Positions 34,016 to 42,685 are shown, numbered from the stretch's first letter. The stretch: 64,000 nt of DNA from Ulvibacterium sp965228935 (GCF_965228935.1 NZ_OZ245846.1:2666001-2730000), one strand, 5' to 3'. Numbers and translations: made by a program. Notes: generated from the letters alone by a model not told the origin.

Positions 34016-35299
34016 ATGCGCGAAGATTTGCTCCATTTTATTTGGAAATACCGGAAACTTCCCTTGGAGGGTCTTGTAACCTCAAATGGCCAGGAAATAG
34101 AGATTCTTGAGGTAGGGACTCACAATCATTTGGCCGGACCGGATTTTTTCAACGCAAAGATTGCTATAGGTGGACAGCTTTGGGCCGGAAATGTGGAGAT
34201 ACATGTAAAATCATCCGACTGGTATGCCCACGGTCACGAAAAGGATACCAACTACAACGCCGTAATCCTTCATGTTGTTTGGGAAGATGATGCCGCCATT
34301 TTTCGAAGTGATGAAAGTGAAATCCCTACACTGGAACTTAGGCACCATATTCCCAATTATCTTTTGGGCAACTACCAAAATCTCTTTGACAAAAGGCATA
34401 AACAATTTATCAATTGCGAAAAGGATATTACCGAAATCGATTCTTTTGTTTTCCGGAATTGGTTAGATCGACTGTATTTTGAACGATTGGAAAGCAAATC
34501 GGTGCGGGTTCAGAGTTTGTTAAAGGAATCCAAGAACAATTGGGAACAGGTTCTTTTTGCCTTGTTACTCAAGAACTTTGGATCCAAAATCAATGGCGAG
34601 TCATTTTTAAGTTTAAGTAGGGTGTTGGATTTTTCCATTATCAGAAAAATTCAAAATGACCCTTTCAAATTGGAAAGTGTACTTTTTGGCTTGGCGGGAT
34701 TACTGTCGAATGATTCAATTGTGGATACCTACCATACTAATTTGAATAAGGAATACGGTTATCTAAAAACAAAATATCAATTGGATGAAGAAGGTGTTCT
34801 ACTACCGGAATTCTTCAAACTTCGCCCTGCCAACTTTCCCACCATACGCCTGTCCCAATTGGCAAATTTGTATGGCACCCATCCCAATCTTTTCAGCAAA
34901 ATCATCGAAGCGGGTGACTTGTCAGAAATGTATTCAATTTTTACCATATCCGCCAGTGCGTATTGGGACACCCATTTCACCTTTGGAAAGGAATCAAGGA
35001 GGAGCGTAAAAAAATTGACCAAGGCATTTATTGATCTCCTAATCGTGAATACGGTAATTCCATTAAAATTCTGTTATGCCAAACATAGGGGGAAAGAGAT
35101 AAATGAAGAGATCATCATGCTGGCATCACAATTGAAAAAGGAGGAAAACACCATTATCAAGAGCTTTGGCAACCATGGGTCTAAGGCTAGTAACGCCCTT
35201 GAAAGTCAGGCCTTGCTACAATTATATAATGAATACTGTACCAAAAACAGATGTTTGGACTGTGCGGTGGGTACAACTTTATTAAATAGAAATAACTAA
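34016..35299 (+). CDS. DUF2851 family protein
   Basis: 427 aa. Matches from memory the Bacteroidota DUF2851 family: LLHFIWKYRKLPLEGLVTSNGQEIEI, AGPDFFNAKIAIGGQLWAGNVEIH, NAVILHVVWEDD and a C-terminal pair of cysteines in CTKNRCLDCAVG. Function unknown. No signal peptide or transmembrane helix. It is followed 10 bp later by the PspC gene, suggesting co-transcription. Confidence 0.85.
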   Translation: MREDLLHFIWKYRKLPLEGLVTSNGQEIEILEVGTHNHLAGPDFFNAKIAIGGQLWAGNVEIHVKSSDWYAHGHEKDTNYNAVILHVVWEDDAAIFRSDESEIPTLELRHHIPNYLLGNYQNLFDKRHKQFINCEKDITEIDSFVFRNWLDRLYFERLESKSVRVQSLLKESKNNWEQVLFALLLKNFGSKINGESFLSLSRVLDFSIIRKIQNDPFKLESVLFGLAGLLSNDSIVDTYHTNLNKEYGYLKTKYQLDEEGVLLPEFFKLRPANFPTIRLSQLANLYGTHPNLFSKIIEAGDLSEMYSIFTISASAYWDTHFTFGKESRRSVKKLTKAFIDLLIVNTVIPLKFCYAKHRGKEINEEIIMLASQLKKEENTIIKSFGNHGSKASNALESQALLQLYNEYCTKNRCLDCAVGTTLLNRNN

Positions 35300-35309
35300 T
35301 TTTAGGGCA

Positions 35310-35537
35310 ATGAATATGTTCTACCAAATACTCTACTATTTTCAAAAGCGCGGTTTTGAAGTCTGTAGACGTATTGCCGAAAGGCTGGGCATTCGTGCCC
35401 GGGTGGTCCGCACCTCTTTTATCTACCTTACTTTTGTAACCTTGGGTTTTGGATTTGCCCTCTATCTTTTTTTGGCCTTTTGGCTTCGGATAAAGGATTT
35501 GGTACATACTAAAAGAACTTCGGTTTTTGACCTTTGA
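35310..35537 (+). CDS. PspC domain membrane protein
   Basis: 75 aa. A short PspC module: a basic amphipathic first half (RRIAERLGIRARVVRTSFIYLTFVTLG), one hydrophobic segment (about 37-58) and a KDLVHTKRTSVFDL tail that is common in Flavobacteriia homologues. PspC in enterobacteria controls the phage shock response; the role of these stand-alone proteins is not established. Its stop codon overlaps the region just before the K+ channel start. Confidence 0.8.
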   Translation: MNMFYQILYYFQKRGFEVCRRIAERLGIRARVVRTSFIYLTFVTLGFGFALYLFLAFWLRIKDLVHTKRTSVFDL

Positions 35538-35539
35538 TC

Positions 35540-36553
35540 ATGATAAAGCTTTTTCGTTCCAAAATTTACTTGTCACTTTTCTTAATGGTCTTGGTGCTTG
35601 TCTTTGGTATCCTGGGTTACCGGTACGTCTCCGATTATTCCTGGATAGATGCCTTTTACATGACCATTATAACCATAACCACGGTTGGTTTTTCCGAGGT
35701 ACGCCCCATGGATATCGAAGGAAAGATTTTTACCGTAATTTTAATTGTATCCAGTGTTTTCATATTTGCCTTTGGACTATCCGTTATAACCGAATATATA
35801 CTGAGCAGAAATTCGTTGCAAATTCTAAAGAAGAAAAAAGTGAGAAATACGATCAAGAGTCTTAAAGATCATGTCCTTGTTTGCGGTTTTGGCCGCAACG
35901 GTATGCAGGCGGCGGAGCGATTAAAAGCCTACAACCGCCCTTTTGTGGTGATCGAGAGGGATAAGGAAATTATTGAAAAACATGAGGATGACGTCCTTTT
36001 TGTTGAAGGGGATGCCAACGAGGATGAAGTATTGAAGCAGGGCGGTATTGAACGAGCACAATATTTAATCGCGGCCTTGCCCGATGATGCGGCCAATTTG
36101 TTCGTGGTGCTTACGGCACGTCAATTGAACAAGGACTTGTTTATAATCAGCAGGGCTTCACAAGTGGCCTCACAAAAAAAGTTGACCCTTGCCGGTGCGG
36201 ACAAAGTTATTATGCCGGATAAGATCGGCGGAGATCATATGGCTTCTTTGGTGGTAATGCCGGATCTTATTACGTTTATGGACAAGCTTTCGATGGTAGG
36301 CCGACATACTACCAATCTTGAAGAAGTGGCCATAGAGGATTTTGCCGATCAAGTGGAGTGCAATTCCCTGCGCGATCTGGATCTAAGGAGAAAAACCGGT
36401 TGTACTATTATAGGGTATATAGACCCCGATGGAAAGTATATCATCAACCCGGAGGCCGATATGCAATTACAGCCCAAAAGTAAGGTAATTGTATTGGGAA
36501 GGCCGGAACAGATTCAGAAATTGAACGAGATGTTTCATATCGAGGCATCATAG
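35540..36553 (+). CDS. Two-TM potassium channel with RCK domain
   Basis: 337 aa from the ATG at 35540. Two helices (about 8-28 and 68-88) flank a pore loop with selectivity-filter-like TITTVGFSEV. A TrkA-N/RCK domain follows with the Rossmann motif VLVCGFGRNGMQAAERL and acidic VIERDKEI, then a TrkA-C part (about 250-335) ending in KVIVLGRPEQIQKLNEMF. Ligand-gated K+ flux across the inner membrane. TVGF replaces the strict TVGYG, as in several bacterial RCK channels. Starts 2 bp after the PspC stop. Confidence 0.88.
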   Translation: MIKLFRSKIYLSLFLMVLVLVFGILGYRYVSDYSWIDAFYMTIITITTVGFSEVRPMDIEGKIFTVILIVSSVFIFAFGLSVITEYILSRNSLQILKKKKVRNTIKSLKDHVLVCGFGRNGMQAAERLKAYNRPFVVIERDKEIIEKHEDDVLFVEGDANEDEVLKQGGIERAQYLIAALPDDAANLFVVLTARQLNKDLFIISRASQVASQKKLTLAGADKVIMPDKIGGDHMASLVVMPDLITFMDKLSMVGRHTTNLEEVAIEDFADQVECNSLRDLDLRRKTGCTIIGYIDPDGKYIINPEADMQLQPKSKVIVLGRPEQIQKLNEMFHIEAS

Positions 36554-36852
36554 TTTGCCCATCACAACAGGACTCTTGGCTCTAGTCTTGGACTTATTGG
36601 CCGTGCATCGCTTTTTTAGCTAATCAAACTTCTAAAATTGGAACCTATTCCGTCATTTTATTGCCCCTATATCTATTCCAATTTTGCAAAATCCATTTGA
36701 TTCATGGACTGGAAAACGATTTGCGTAGTCCCGGAATAGACAGAAAATGCGTGGTTGACCGTTAAGACAATAGGGACATTAATTTGACTGGGTTGATTAT
36801 TTTTAAGATATTGCTGGCTTTACATTGAACTAACACGCCAAAAATTTGCATT

Positions 36853-38448
36853 ATGAAGTACCGACCTATTTCCTTGATCGCTTTTTTATTGCCCCTATTT
36901 TCATTAGCGCAGGAAACAGCTGAGAAAGGATTAGATCAAAAAATCGATGAAGCTTTTGGCAGTGCAACGGGATGGTTCGTGAATTTTGTTTTTTATCAAA
37001 TCCCTTTTGGCGAGGAGATTCAGGTTTATTGGGTACTGTTTCCCTTGATTATTGGAGCGACCTACTTTACGTTCTATTTTAAGCTGATCAATTTTAGGGG
37101 CTTTTTTACTTCCATAAATATTGTCCGGGGAAAATATGACGAGATGGATCATCATGAACCCCTTTCCATGGCGGGAGACCCTACCCCTGGGGACGATGTT
37201 CTACAGACTATGGCCGTGGAAGGGCATAGTGGCGAAGTATCCCATTTTCAAGCACTAACCGCCGCACTTTCTGCAACCGTGGGCTTGGGGAATATTGCAG
37301 GTGTAGCCATTGCGGTATCCATTGGAGGTGCTGGTGCCACTTTTTGGATGATTGTTGCCGGATTTCTTGGGATGGCCTCAAAGTTTGTGGAGTGTACGCT
37401 GGGGGTAAAATATAGGGACATTGAATCTGACGGTACGGTGTATGGAGGCCCAATGTACTATTTGCGGAAAGGTTTAAAATCGAAGGGACTGGAAGGACTG
37501 GGAAAGGTTTTGGCCGGTTTGTTCGCCGTTTTTGTAATCGGTGGGTCGTTTGGTGGAGGAAACATGTTCCAGGTAAATCAGGCATTTCAGTTGGTAGAGA
37601 ATATCACAGGGGGGAGTGAGTCTTTTTGGTATGGGAAAGGGTGGTTGTTCGGTATAGTAATGGCCATCTTGGTCGGTATAGTCATAATTGGAGGCATTAA
37701 AAAGATAGCCAAGGTAACGGACAAAATCGTTCCGTTTATGGTAGTCATTTACGTAGGTGCGGCCATATTCGTTCTGGTCGCCAAATATGATATGATCGGG
37801 GATGCCTTTATGCAGATTATCAATGGAGCGTTTAGCCCTACCGGAGTTGTTGGAGGTGCCGTGGGTGTATTGGTGCAGGGATTCCGGCGAGCCGCATTTT
37901 CCAACGAGGCCGGCGTAGGATCTGCTTCCATTGCCCACTCCGCAGTAAAGACCAAATATCCCGCTTCAGAAGGCATGGTGGCGTTATTGGAGCCGTTTGT
38001 GGATACCGTAGTGGTATGTACAATGACGGCATTGGTATTGATAATTACCGGGAATGTTACTGCGGCAAATGCTACCTTGAACGACTCCCAGGCCATATTG
38101 TTGACATCGGGCGCTTTTGAATCCGTGATTTCCTGGTTCCCATATGTACTGACGATTGCCGTAGTCTTATTTGCTTTCAGTACCATGATTTCCTGGTCCT
38201 ATTATGGTTTTCAAGGTTGGGCCTATCTTTTTGGGCGCAACAAAAAAACCGAATATACCTATAAGATTACCTTCTGCATTTTTGTAATTATTGGGGCTGC
38301 AGCCAGTTTGGGGTCGGTCATCGGTTTTTCGGATGCCATGATTTTTGCAATGATGGTCCCCAATATGATTGGGTTGGTTATTCTTGCCCCCAGGGTAAGG
38401 GAAGAATTGAGTACCTATCTCGATGCAATAAAGGCGTTGGGAAAATAA
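36853..38448 (+). CDS. Alanine/glycine:cation symporter (AGCS family)
   Basis: 531 aa, about ten or eleven hydrophobic helices. AGCS signatures are visible: GLGNIAGVAIAVSIGGAGATFWM, GGPMYYLRKG and GFRRAAFSNEAGVGSASIAHS. Imports alanine or glycine with Na+ or H+. Longer than many family members because of an N-terminal extension with a signal-like segment (residues 1-20). The 299-bp gap upstream shows no gene and no clear promoter motif. Confidence 0.93.
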   Translation: MKYRPISLIAFLLPLFSLAQETAEKGLDQKIDEAFGSATGWFVNFVFYQIPFGEEIQVYWVLFPLIIGATYFTFYFKLINFRGFFTSINIVRGKYDEMDHHEPLSMAGDPTPGDDVLQTMAVEGHSGEVSHFQALTAALSATVGLGNIAGVAIAVSIGGAGATFWMIVAGFLGMASKFVECTLGVKYRDIESDGTVYGGPMYYLRKGLKSKGLEGLGKVLAGLFAVFVIGGSFGGGNMFQVNQAFQLVENITGGSESFWYGKGWLFGIVMAILVGIVIIGGIKKIAKVTDKIVPFMVVIYVGAAIFVLVAKYDMIGDAFMQIINGAFSPTGVVGGAVGVLVQGFRRAAFSNEAGVGSASIAHSAVKTKYPASEGMVALLEPFVDTVVVCTMTALVLIITGNVTAANATLNDSQAILLTSGAFESVISWFPYVLTIAVVLFAFSTMISWSYYGFQGWAYLFGRNKKTEYTYKITFCIFVIIGAAASLGSVIGFSDAMIFAMMVPNMIGLVILAPRVREELSTYLDAIKALGK

Positions 38449-38458
38449 AAATGGGCCG

Positions 38459-39343
38459 TTGAAAGATTTTAAATCCCACTTCAAGTTCAATAAAAGGGAA
38501 CGAAGCGGGATTTTCTTTTTGTTGTTTGTCATATTGATACTTCAGATAGGATATGTGATATTCTTGTATTTTCCCATGGCCGAGTACGAGGTTGCATTTT
38601 CCGAGGATACGGAATTACAGGCAAAAATCGATAGCCTGAAGCAAAAGTCATTGCCAAAGGACTCGCTTAGGATATATCCCTTCAACCCTAATTTTATAAG
38701 TGACTATAAAGGGTATACTTTGGGGATGTCAATTGACGAAATAGATCGGCTACATGCTTTTCGAGGACAAAACCAGTATGTGGGTTCGCCCCAGGAATTT
38801 CAGAAAGTGACCTTGATATCGGATTCCCTTCTGGCCCTGATTTCTCCCTACTTTAAGTTTCCAGAATGGGCCCGGAAAACCGGTGATAAATCGGTAGGAC
38901 GAAAAAAGGTCGTCAAAAAATCCGAAAATGGCCAAAATAGTATTCGGATAAAGGACTTGAATAAAGCGACCATTGAAGAGTTACAATCTATCCACGGAAT
39001 TGGGGATAAGCTGTCCCGGCGTATCGTAAAGTTCAGAGATCGTCTGGGTGGATTTTTGGTGAATGAACAATTGTATGACGTGTACGGACTAGAGCCCCAT
39101 GTGGTTAAAATGGCCTTAAAAAACTTTAGGGTCATAGAAAAACCTGATATTCAGAAAATAAATATCAATACGGCATCGTTAGAAGAGATGGCTCAATTGG
39201 TGTATTTTAGAAAGGAGATTGCCCAACGAATAATGGAATATAGGAGTCTCAACGGTGGGATTTCCTCCTTCGACGAATTAACCAAAATAGAAGATTTTCC
39301 ATCGGACAAGATTGAGAGAATTAAATTATATTTGACCCTATAA
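38459..39343 (+). CDS. Helix-hairpin-helix membrane protein (ComEA-like)
   Basis: 294 aa. The only usable start is TTG at 38459 (KDFKSHFKFNKRERSG), since the nearby ATG at 38451 runs into a stop. One transmembrane helix (about 17-38). The C-terminal half holds helix-hairpin-helix repeats: LNKATIEELQSIHGIGDKLSRRIV and ININTASLEEMAQL then KEIAQRIMEYR. HhH pairs bind DNA non-specifically, as in ComEA, but no competence genes are near. 10 bp after the symporter stop. Confidence 0.82.
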   Translation: MKDFKSHFKFNKRERSGIFFLLFVILILQIGYVIFLYFPMAEYEVAFSEDTELQAKIDSLKQKSLPKDSLRIYPFNPNFISDYKGYTLGMSIDEIDRLHAFRGQNQYVGSPQEFQKVTLISDSLLALISPYFKFPEWARKTGDKSVGRKKVVKKSENGQNSIRIKDLNKATIEELQSIHGIGDKLSRRIVKFRDRLGGFLVNEQLYDVYGLEPHVVKMALKNFRVIEKPDIQKININTASLEEMAQLVYFRKEIAQRIMEYRSLNGGISSFDELTKIEDFPSDKIERIKLYLTL

Positions 39344-39355
39344 AAAATTGCTGGA

Positions 39356-40519
39356 ATGATTACGGATACAATGTCTACCTTAGGTTTTGATTTTTCGGAA
39401 ACCCAACAAATGGTGGCAGCTTCGGCCAAGGAATTTGCCGAACAACAAATACGACCTTACTTCATGGATTGGGACGAGTCCCAGACCTTTCCCCTGGAGG
39501 TCTTTAAGAAAGCTGGGGAAATGGGTTTTATGGGAGTTTTGGTTCCCGAGCAATATGGTGGCTCCGGATTGGGTTATCATGAGTATGTGGCGATTATAGA
39601 GGAGATTTCCAAAGTAGATCCCTCAATAGGATTGTCGGTAGCCGCCCACAACTCCCTATGTACAAATCACATTCTTTGTTTCGGGAACGAGGAACAAAAG
39701 CAACGATGGCTGCCTAGATTGGCCACTGCCGAGTGGATAGGAGCCTGGGGCCTTACGGAACACAATACGGGCTCGGATGCTGCAGGAATGGCCACTACTG
39801 CCGTTAAGGATAAGGATTCATGGATTTTGAACGGGGCCAAAAACTTCATCACGCACGGAAAAAGCGGCGATATCGCCGTAGTGGTAGCCAGGACGGGTGA
39901 AAAAGGGGACAGCCAGGGAATGACCGCTTTTGTTGTTGAAAAGGGAACACCTGGTTTTTCGAGCGGAAAAAAGGAGAACAAGTTGGGGATGCGGGCAAGC
40001 GAGACCGCTGAACTCATTTTCGATAACTGTGTCATTTCGGATGATAATCGATTGGGAGAAGTGGGAGCCGGGTTTGTTCAATCCATGAAGATATTGGACG
40101 GTGGCCGGATTTCCATTGGCGCCTTGTCCTTAGGAATAGCCAAAGGAGCCTATGAGGCTGCCTTGAAATATTCCAAGGAAAGGGTTCAGTTTGGTAAGCC
40201 CATAAGCCAATTTCAAGGTATATCCTTCAAATTGGCCGAAATGGTCACTGAAATTGAGGCTTCTGAACTGCTGCTGCATAAAGCGGCATTTCTTAAAAAC
40301 GAAGGTCGTGAAATGACCCGGTGGAGTGCTATGTCCAAAATGTATGCCTCGGAAATGTGTGTGAGGGTGGCCAATGAGGCCGTTCAAATACACGGTGGAT
40401 ATGGATATACCAAGGATTTTCCCGTGGAGAAGTTTTACCGGGATGCCAAGCTCTGTACTATAGGTGAAGGTACCACTGAGATACAGAAAGTGGTCATTGC
40501 CAAAAATATTTTGAAATAG
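39356..40519 (+). CDS. Acyl-CoA dehydrogenase
   Basis: 387 aa (382 if ATG 39371 is used). FAD enzyme of fatty-acid or branched amino-acid oxidation. Signatures: GAWGLTEHNTGSDAAGM, FVEKGTPGFSSGKKENKLGMRASETAELIF, GRISIGALSLGIAKGAYEAA, and IHGGYGYTKDFPVEKFYRDAKLCTIGEGTTEIQ; each is split here by short gaps in the conservation. Closest in pattern to short-chain/butyryl-CoA type. 12 bp after the HhH gene. Confidence 0.94.
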   Translation: MITDTMSTLGFDFSETQQMVAASAKEFAEQQIRPYFMDWDESQTFPLEVFKKAGEMGFMGVLVPEQYGGSGLGYHEYVAIIEEISKVDPSIGLSVAAHNSLCTNHILCFGNEEQKQRWLPRLATAEWIGAWGLTEHNTGSDAAGMATTAVKDKDSWILNGAKNFITHGKSGDIAVVVARTGEKGDSQGMTAFVVEKGTPGFSSGKKENKLGMRASETAELIFDNCVISDDNRLGEVGAGFVQSMKILDGGRISIGALSLGIAKGAYEAALKYSKERVQFGKPISQFQGISFKLAEMVTEIEASELLLHKAAFLKNEGREMTRWSAMSKMYASEMCVRVANEAVQIHGGYGYTKDFPVEKFYRDAKLCTIGEGTTEIQKVVIAKNILK

Positions 40520-40553
40520 TTTTGCGCCAACTCAACTATTCATTTTATATTTG
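40520..40553 (+). promoter_or_regulatory. rpsU promoter
   Basis: -33 TTTTG (40520-40524), 21-bp spacer, -7 TATATTTG (40546-40553). The motif is followed by GCAGTCCG, the same eight bases found after the -7 box of the tRNA-tuf promoter. Strong match to the Bacteroidota consensus. Confidence 0.75.
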
Positions 40554-40571
40554 CAGTCCGAAACTTTAAAG

Positions 40572-40580
40572 AAAGGAGGT
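40572..40580 (+). promoter_or_regulatory. Strong Shine-Dalgarno sequence of rpsU
   Basis: AAAGGAGGT, nearly full complement to the 16S rRNA tail, 8 bp before the rpsU ATG. Almost no other gene in this window has a recognisable Shine-Dalgarno. In Flavobacterium bS21 helps hide the anti-SD, and rpsU itself is known to keep an SD for autoregulation, so this site is likely regulatory. Confidence 0.85.
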
Positions 40581-40588
40581 TGTAGCCA

Positions 40589-40783
40589 ATGTTAATAATA
40601 CCAGTAAAAGAAGGAGAAAATATAGATAGGGCACTAAAGCGATTTAAACGTAAGTTTGATAAGACAGGCACAATGCGGCAGTTGCGGAAGCGACAGCAGT
40701 TCACAAAGCCGTCCGTAGAACGCAGACAGCAGATTCAAAAGGCACAGTACATACAGAGCCTCAAGGACAGGGAGGATATCTAA
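40589..40783 (+). CDS. rpsU: 30S ribosomal protein bS21
   Basis: 64 aa. IIPVKEGENIDRALKRFKRKFDKTG and a very basic middle (RQLRKRQQFTKPSVERRQQ) are typical bS21. It sits on the 30S platform near the 3' end of 16S rRNA. In Bacteroidota it helps sequester the anti-Shine-Dalgarno. It has its own promoter, a strong SD and a terminator 27 bp after the stop, so it is a single-gene unit. Confidence 0.97.
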   Translation: MLIIPVKEGENIDRALKRFKRKFDKTGTMRQLRKRQQFTKPSVERRQQIQKAQYIQSLKDREDI

Positions 40784-40809
40784 CTTAGCCCTACCGCACA
40801 ATATAAAGG

Positions 40810-40836
40810 AATCCCATTTGTTGATGGGATTTTTTG
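40810..40836 (+). terminator. Rho-independent terminator of rpsU
   Basis: AATCCCAT-TTGTTG-ATGGGATT with 8-bp perfect arms followed by six T in all. It lies directly upstream of the xerC promoter. Confidence 0.9.
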
Positions 40837-40839
40837 TTG

Positions 40840-40871
40840 TTGGTACTATGGAGATTGAATTAGTAACTTTG
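40840..40871 (+). promoter_or_regulatory. xerC promoter abutting the start codon
   Basis: TTG (40840-40842), 21-bp spacer, -7 TAACTTTG (40864-40871). The ATG at 40876 is only 4 bases beyond the -7 box, which is about where transcription should start, so the mRNA is probably leaderless. Confidence 0.65.
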
Positions 40872-40875
40872 TGTT

Positions 40876-41766
40876 ATGTCCGTTCAATCTTTTATGGATT
40901 ATCTTTCCTTGGAAAAAAATTACTCTGCTCATACAGTTCTTGCCTATGAGAGGGATCTCAAATCGTTCAATTCATTTTGCCAATCCGAGTACGGACTCGA
41001 AAATAGTGACAATGTTGACTATAAAGAGATTAGGGGTTGGATTGTAAGCTTGGTAGATTCCGGTACTTCAAACCGCACTATTAATAGAAAGGTGGCCTCG
41101 TTAAAGGCTTATTTTAAATTCTTGCAAAAAACGGGAAACATTGACGCCAATCCCTTGGCCAAACACAAGTCCTTAAAAACCCCAAAAAAAATCGAAGTTC
41201 CCTTTTCCGAGGATGAGATGCTAAAAGTACTGATGCAAATTCCTTTTGAAGACAGCTTTGAAGGAACCCGGGACAAATTAATAATTGAACTGCTTTACAC
41301 TTCGGGCATAAGAAGGGCAGAACTGATCAATCTAAGAATAAAGGATTTGGACATGGATGGAAATACGCTAAGGGTTCTGGGCAAAAGGAATAAAGAGCGC
41401 ATTATCCCACTTCTTCCTTCGACAAAAGAGCAGTTTTTAGCTTATTTTCAAGAAAGAAATGCACTGAATGTTATTGTTGATAAGGATTATGTTTTTTTAT
41501 CAAAAACCGGTAACAAAATTTATGAAACCCTTGTTTATAGAATTATAAATAGGTATTTTAGTGAAGTGTCTTCCAAGGTAAAAAAAAGTCCGCATATCCT
41601 AAGACATACCTTTGCGACACATTTGCTCAATAAAGGTGCCGATTTAAACTCGGTCAAGGAGCTATTGGGCCATTCAAGTTTGGCATCTACCCAAGTATAT
41701 ACACATAATAGTATCGCCGAACTTAAGAAAGTGCATGCCGCCGCCCATCCAAGGGGCAAGAAATAG
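40876..41766 (+). CDS. xerC: Tyrosine recombinase XerC-like
   Basis: 296 aa. N-terminal SAM-like domain (LSLEKNYSAHTVLAYERDL) and the catalytic domain: Arg in TSGIRRAELINL, Lys region VLGKRNKERIIPL, HILRHTFATHLL (HxxR), LLGHSSLASTQVYTHNS with the second His and the Tyr nucleophile. Length and location in a housekeeping cluster fit the chromosome-dimer recombinase rather than a phage integrase. Preceded by its own promoter; hpf follows at 151 bp. Confidence 0.92.
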   Translation: MSVQSFMDYLSLEKNYSAHTVLAYERDLKSFNSFCQSEYGLENSDNVDYKEIRGWIVSLVDSGTSNRTINRKVASLKAYFKFLQKTGNIDANPLAKHKSLKTPKKIEVPFSEDEMLKVLMQIPFEDSFEGTRDKLIIELLYTSGIRRAELINLRIKDLDMDGNTLRVLGKRNKERIIPLLPSTKEQFLAYFQERNALNVIVDKDYVFLSKTGNKIYETLVYRIINRYFSEVSSKVKKSPHILRHTFATHLLNKGADLNSVKELLGHSSLASTQVYTHNSIAELKKVHAAAHPRGKK

Positions 41767-41917
41767 CATAAAATAGTCGATATATAACTTTAAATCTTAA
41801 GCCTATGAAATAAGTCATTACAAATCTTGATGTTGGCCGAGAGGTTTCATGGCGATTTATACCCGCCAAAACGGATCGGGCAGGTGTATTAATTTAAAAA
41901 CAGCAAAATTTGAACAG

Positions 41918-42220
41918 ATGAAAGTAAACACACAATCAGTAAATTTTAACGCCAACAGGGAATTAATGGATTTCATTCAAAACCGAATGAATAAATTGGA
42001 TACTTTTTACGATAAGGTGATACGATCGGATGTTTATTTAAAACTACAGAATACGAGTGCCAAGGAAAACAAGATAGCGGAAATAATCCTGCACGTGCCA
42101 AAGGATAAATTCATGATTAAAAAACAATGTAAATCCTTTGAGGAAGCAGTGGATTCTGCATGCAGTTCACTGGAAAGAAAACTAATAAAACGCAAGGAAA
42201 AACTGCGGGTTCACGCCTGA
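41918..42220 (+). CDS. hpf: Ribosome hibernation promoting factor (short HPF)
   Basis: 100 aa from the ATG at 41918 (MKVNTQSVNFNANRELMDF). S30AE/YfiA fold: NRMNKLDTFYDKVIRSDVYLKLQ and EIILHVPKDKFMIKKQCKSFEEAVDSACSSLERKL-type segments. Binds the 30S decoding region and helps form inactive 100S ribosomes. Lacks the C-terminal extension of long HPF. It precedes the tRNA-tuf promoter by 44 bp. Confidence 0.93.
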   Translation: MKVNTQSVNFNANRELMDFIQNRMNKLDTFYDKVIRSDVYLKLQNTSAKENKIAEIILHVPKDKFMIKKQCKSFEEAVDSACSSLERKLIKRKEKLRVHA

Positions 42221-42240
42221 TTAAAATTTTCCAAAATTTG

Positions 42241-42271
42241 TTTTGATTAAACAAATAAATATATACATTTG
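42241..42271 (+). promoter_or_regulatory. Promoter of the tRNA-tuf cluster
   Basis: -33 TTTTG (42241-42245), 18-bp spacer, -7 TACATTTG (42264-42271), then GCAGTCCG, identical to the eight bases after the rpsU -7 box. The first tRNA starts about 50 bp further on. Confidence 0.75.
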
Positions 42272-42321
42272 CAGTCCGTTAGAAATAGCGGACTTTTTTA
42301 TGCGCAAAAAGGGGGTAAAAG

Positions 42322-42395
42322 GCCGATGTAGCTCAGCTGGCTAGAGCAGCTGATTTGTAATCAGCAGGTCGTGGGTTCGAGTCCCTCCATCGGCT
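42322..42395 (+). tRNA. tRNA-Thr (TGT)
   Basis: 74 nt cloverleaf by hand: acceptor GCCGATG/CATCGGC, D arm GCTCAGCTGGCTAGAGC, anticodon loop ATTTGTAAT with TGT, T arm GTGGGTTCGAGTCCC-type. Discriminator T; CCA not encoded. Its last 17 nt are duplicated at 42484-42501. Confidence 0.95.
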
Positions 42396-42400
42396 CGATA

Positions 42401-42419
42401 ATGGGAAAAGTTTTCCCAT
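42401..42419. repeat. Perfect 9-bp-arm palindrome after tRNA-Thr
   Basis: ATGGGAAAAGTTTTCCCAT, arms of 9 bp around one G. It lies 5 bp after tRNA-Thr, within the 87-bp insert before the duplicated tRNA 3' end. It could act as a processing or termination hairpin. Confidence 0.6.
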
Positions 42420-42450
42420 ATGATTTAGGACAGGGCCTATAATTTGCGGA

Positions 42451-42483
42451 GGGCGAGAAGTTTATCCTGAGCGTAGTCGAAGG
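42451..42483 (+). repeat. 33-nt repeat element, copy 1 (tRNA-Thr locus)
   Basis: Starts GGGCGAGAAGTTTATCC and ends GAGCGTAGTCGAAGG. 30 of 33 positions equal the copy at 44378-44410. In both places the element is followed directly by a second copy of the 3' end of the preceding tRNA. Confidence 0.85.
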
Positions 42484-42501
42484 GAGTCCCTCCATCGGCT
42501 C
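42484..42501 (+). repeat. Duplicated 3' end of tRNA-Thr
   Basis: GAGTCCCTCCATCGGCTC, an exact 18-bp copy of 42379-42396, which covers the end of the T loop to one base past the tRNA. The copies are 105 bp apart start to start. No tRNA body precedes it, so it cannot fold into a tRNA. Confidence 0.9.
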
Positions 42502-42524
42502 AAAAGGTCTTAAAACATTGATAG

Positions 42525-42606
<82 letters not shown>

Positions 42607-42685
42607 CAAAGTTGTCATAAAAAGTTCGTTTTGTGCCCCATGTTGTTTGAAATGCGAACGACAATTTGAAATTTTGGAAAATATT

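Noticed and set aside
40876..41766. xerC as evidence for an integrated element
   Set aside because: Housekeeping-type XerC among conserved genes, with no attachment sites or phage genes beside it.
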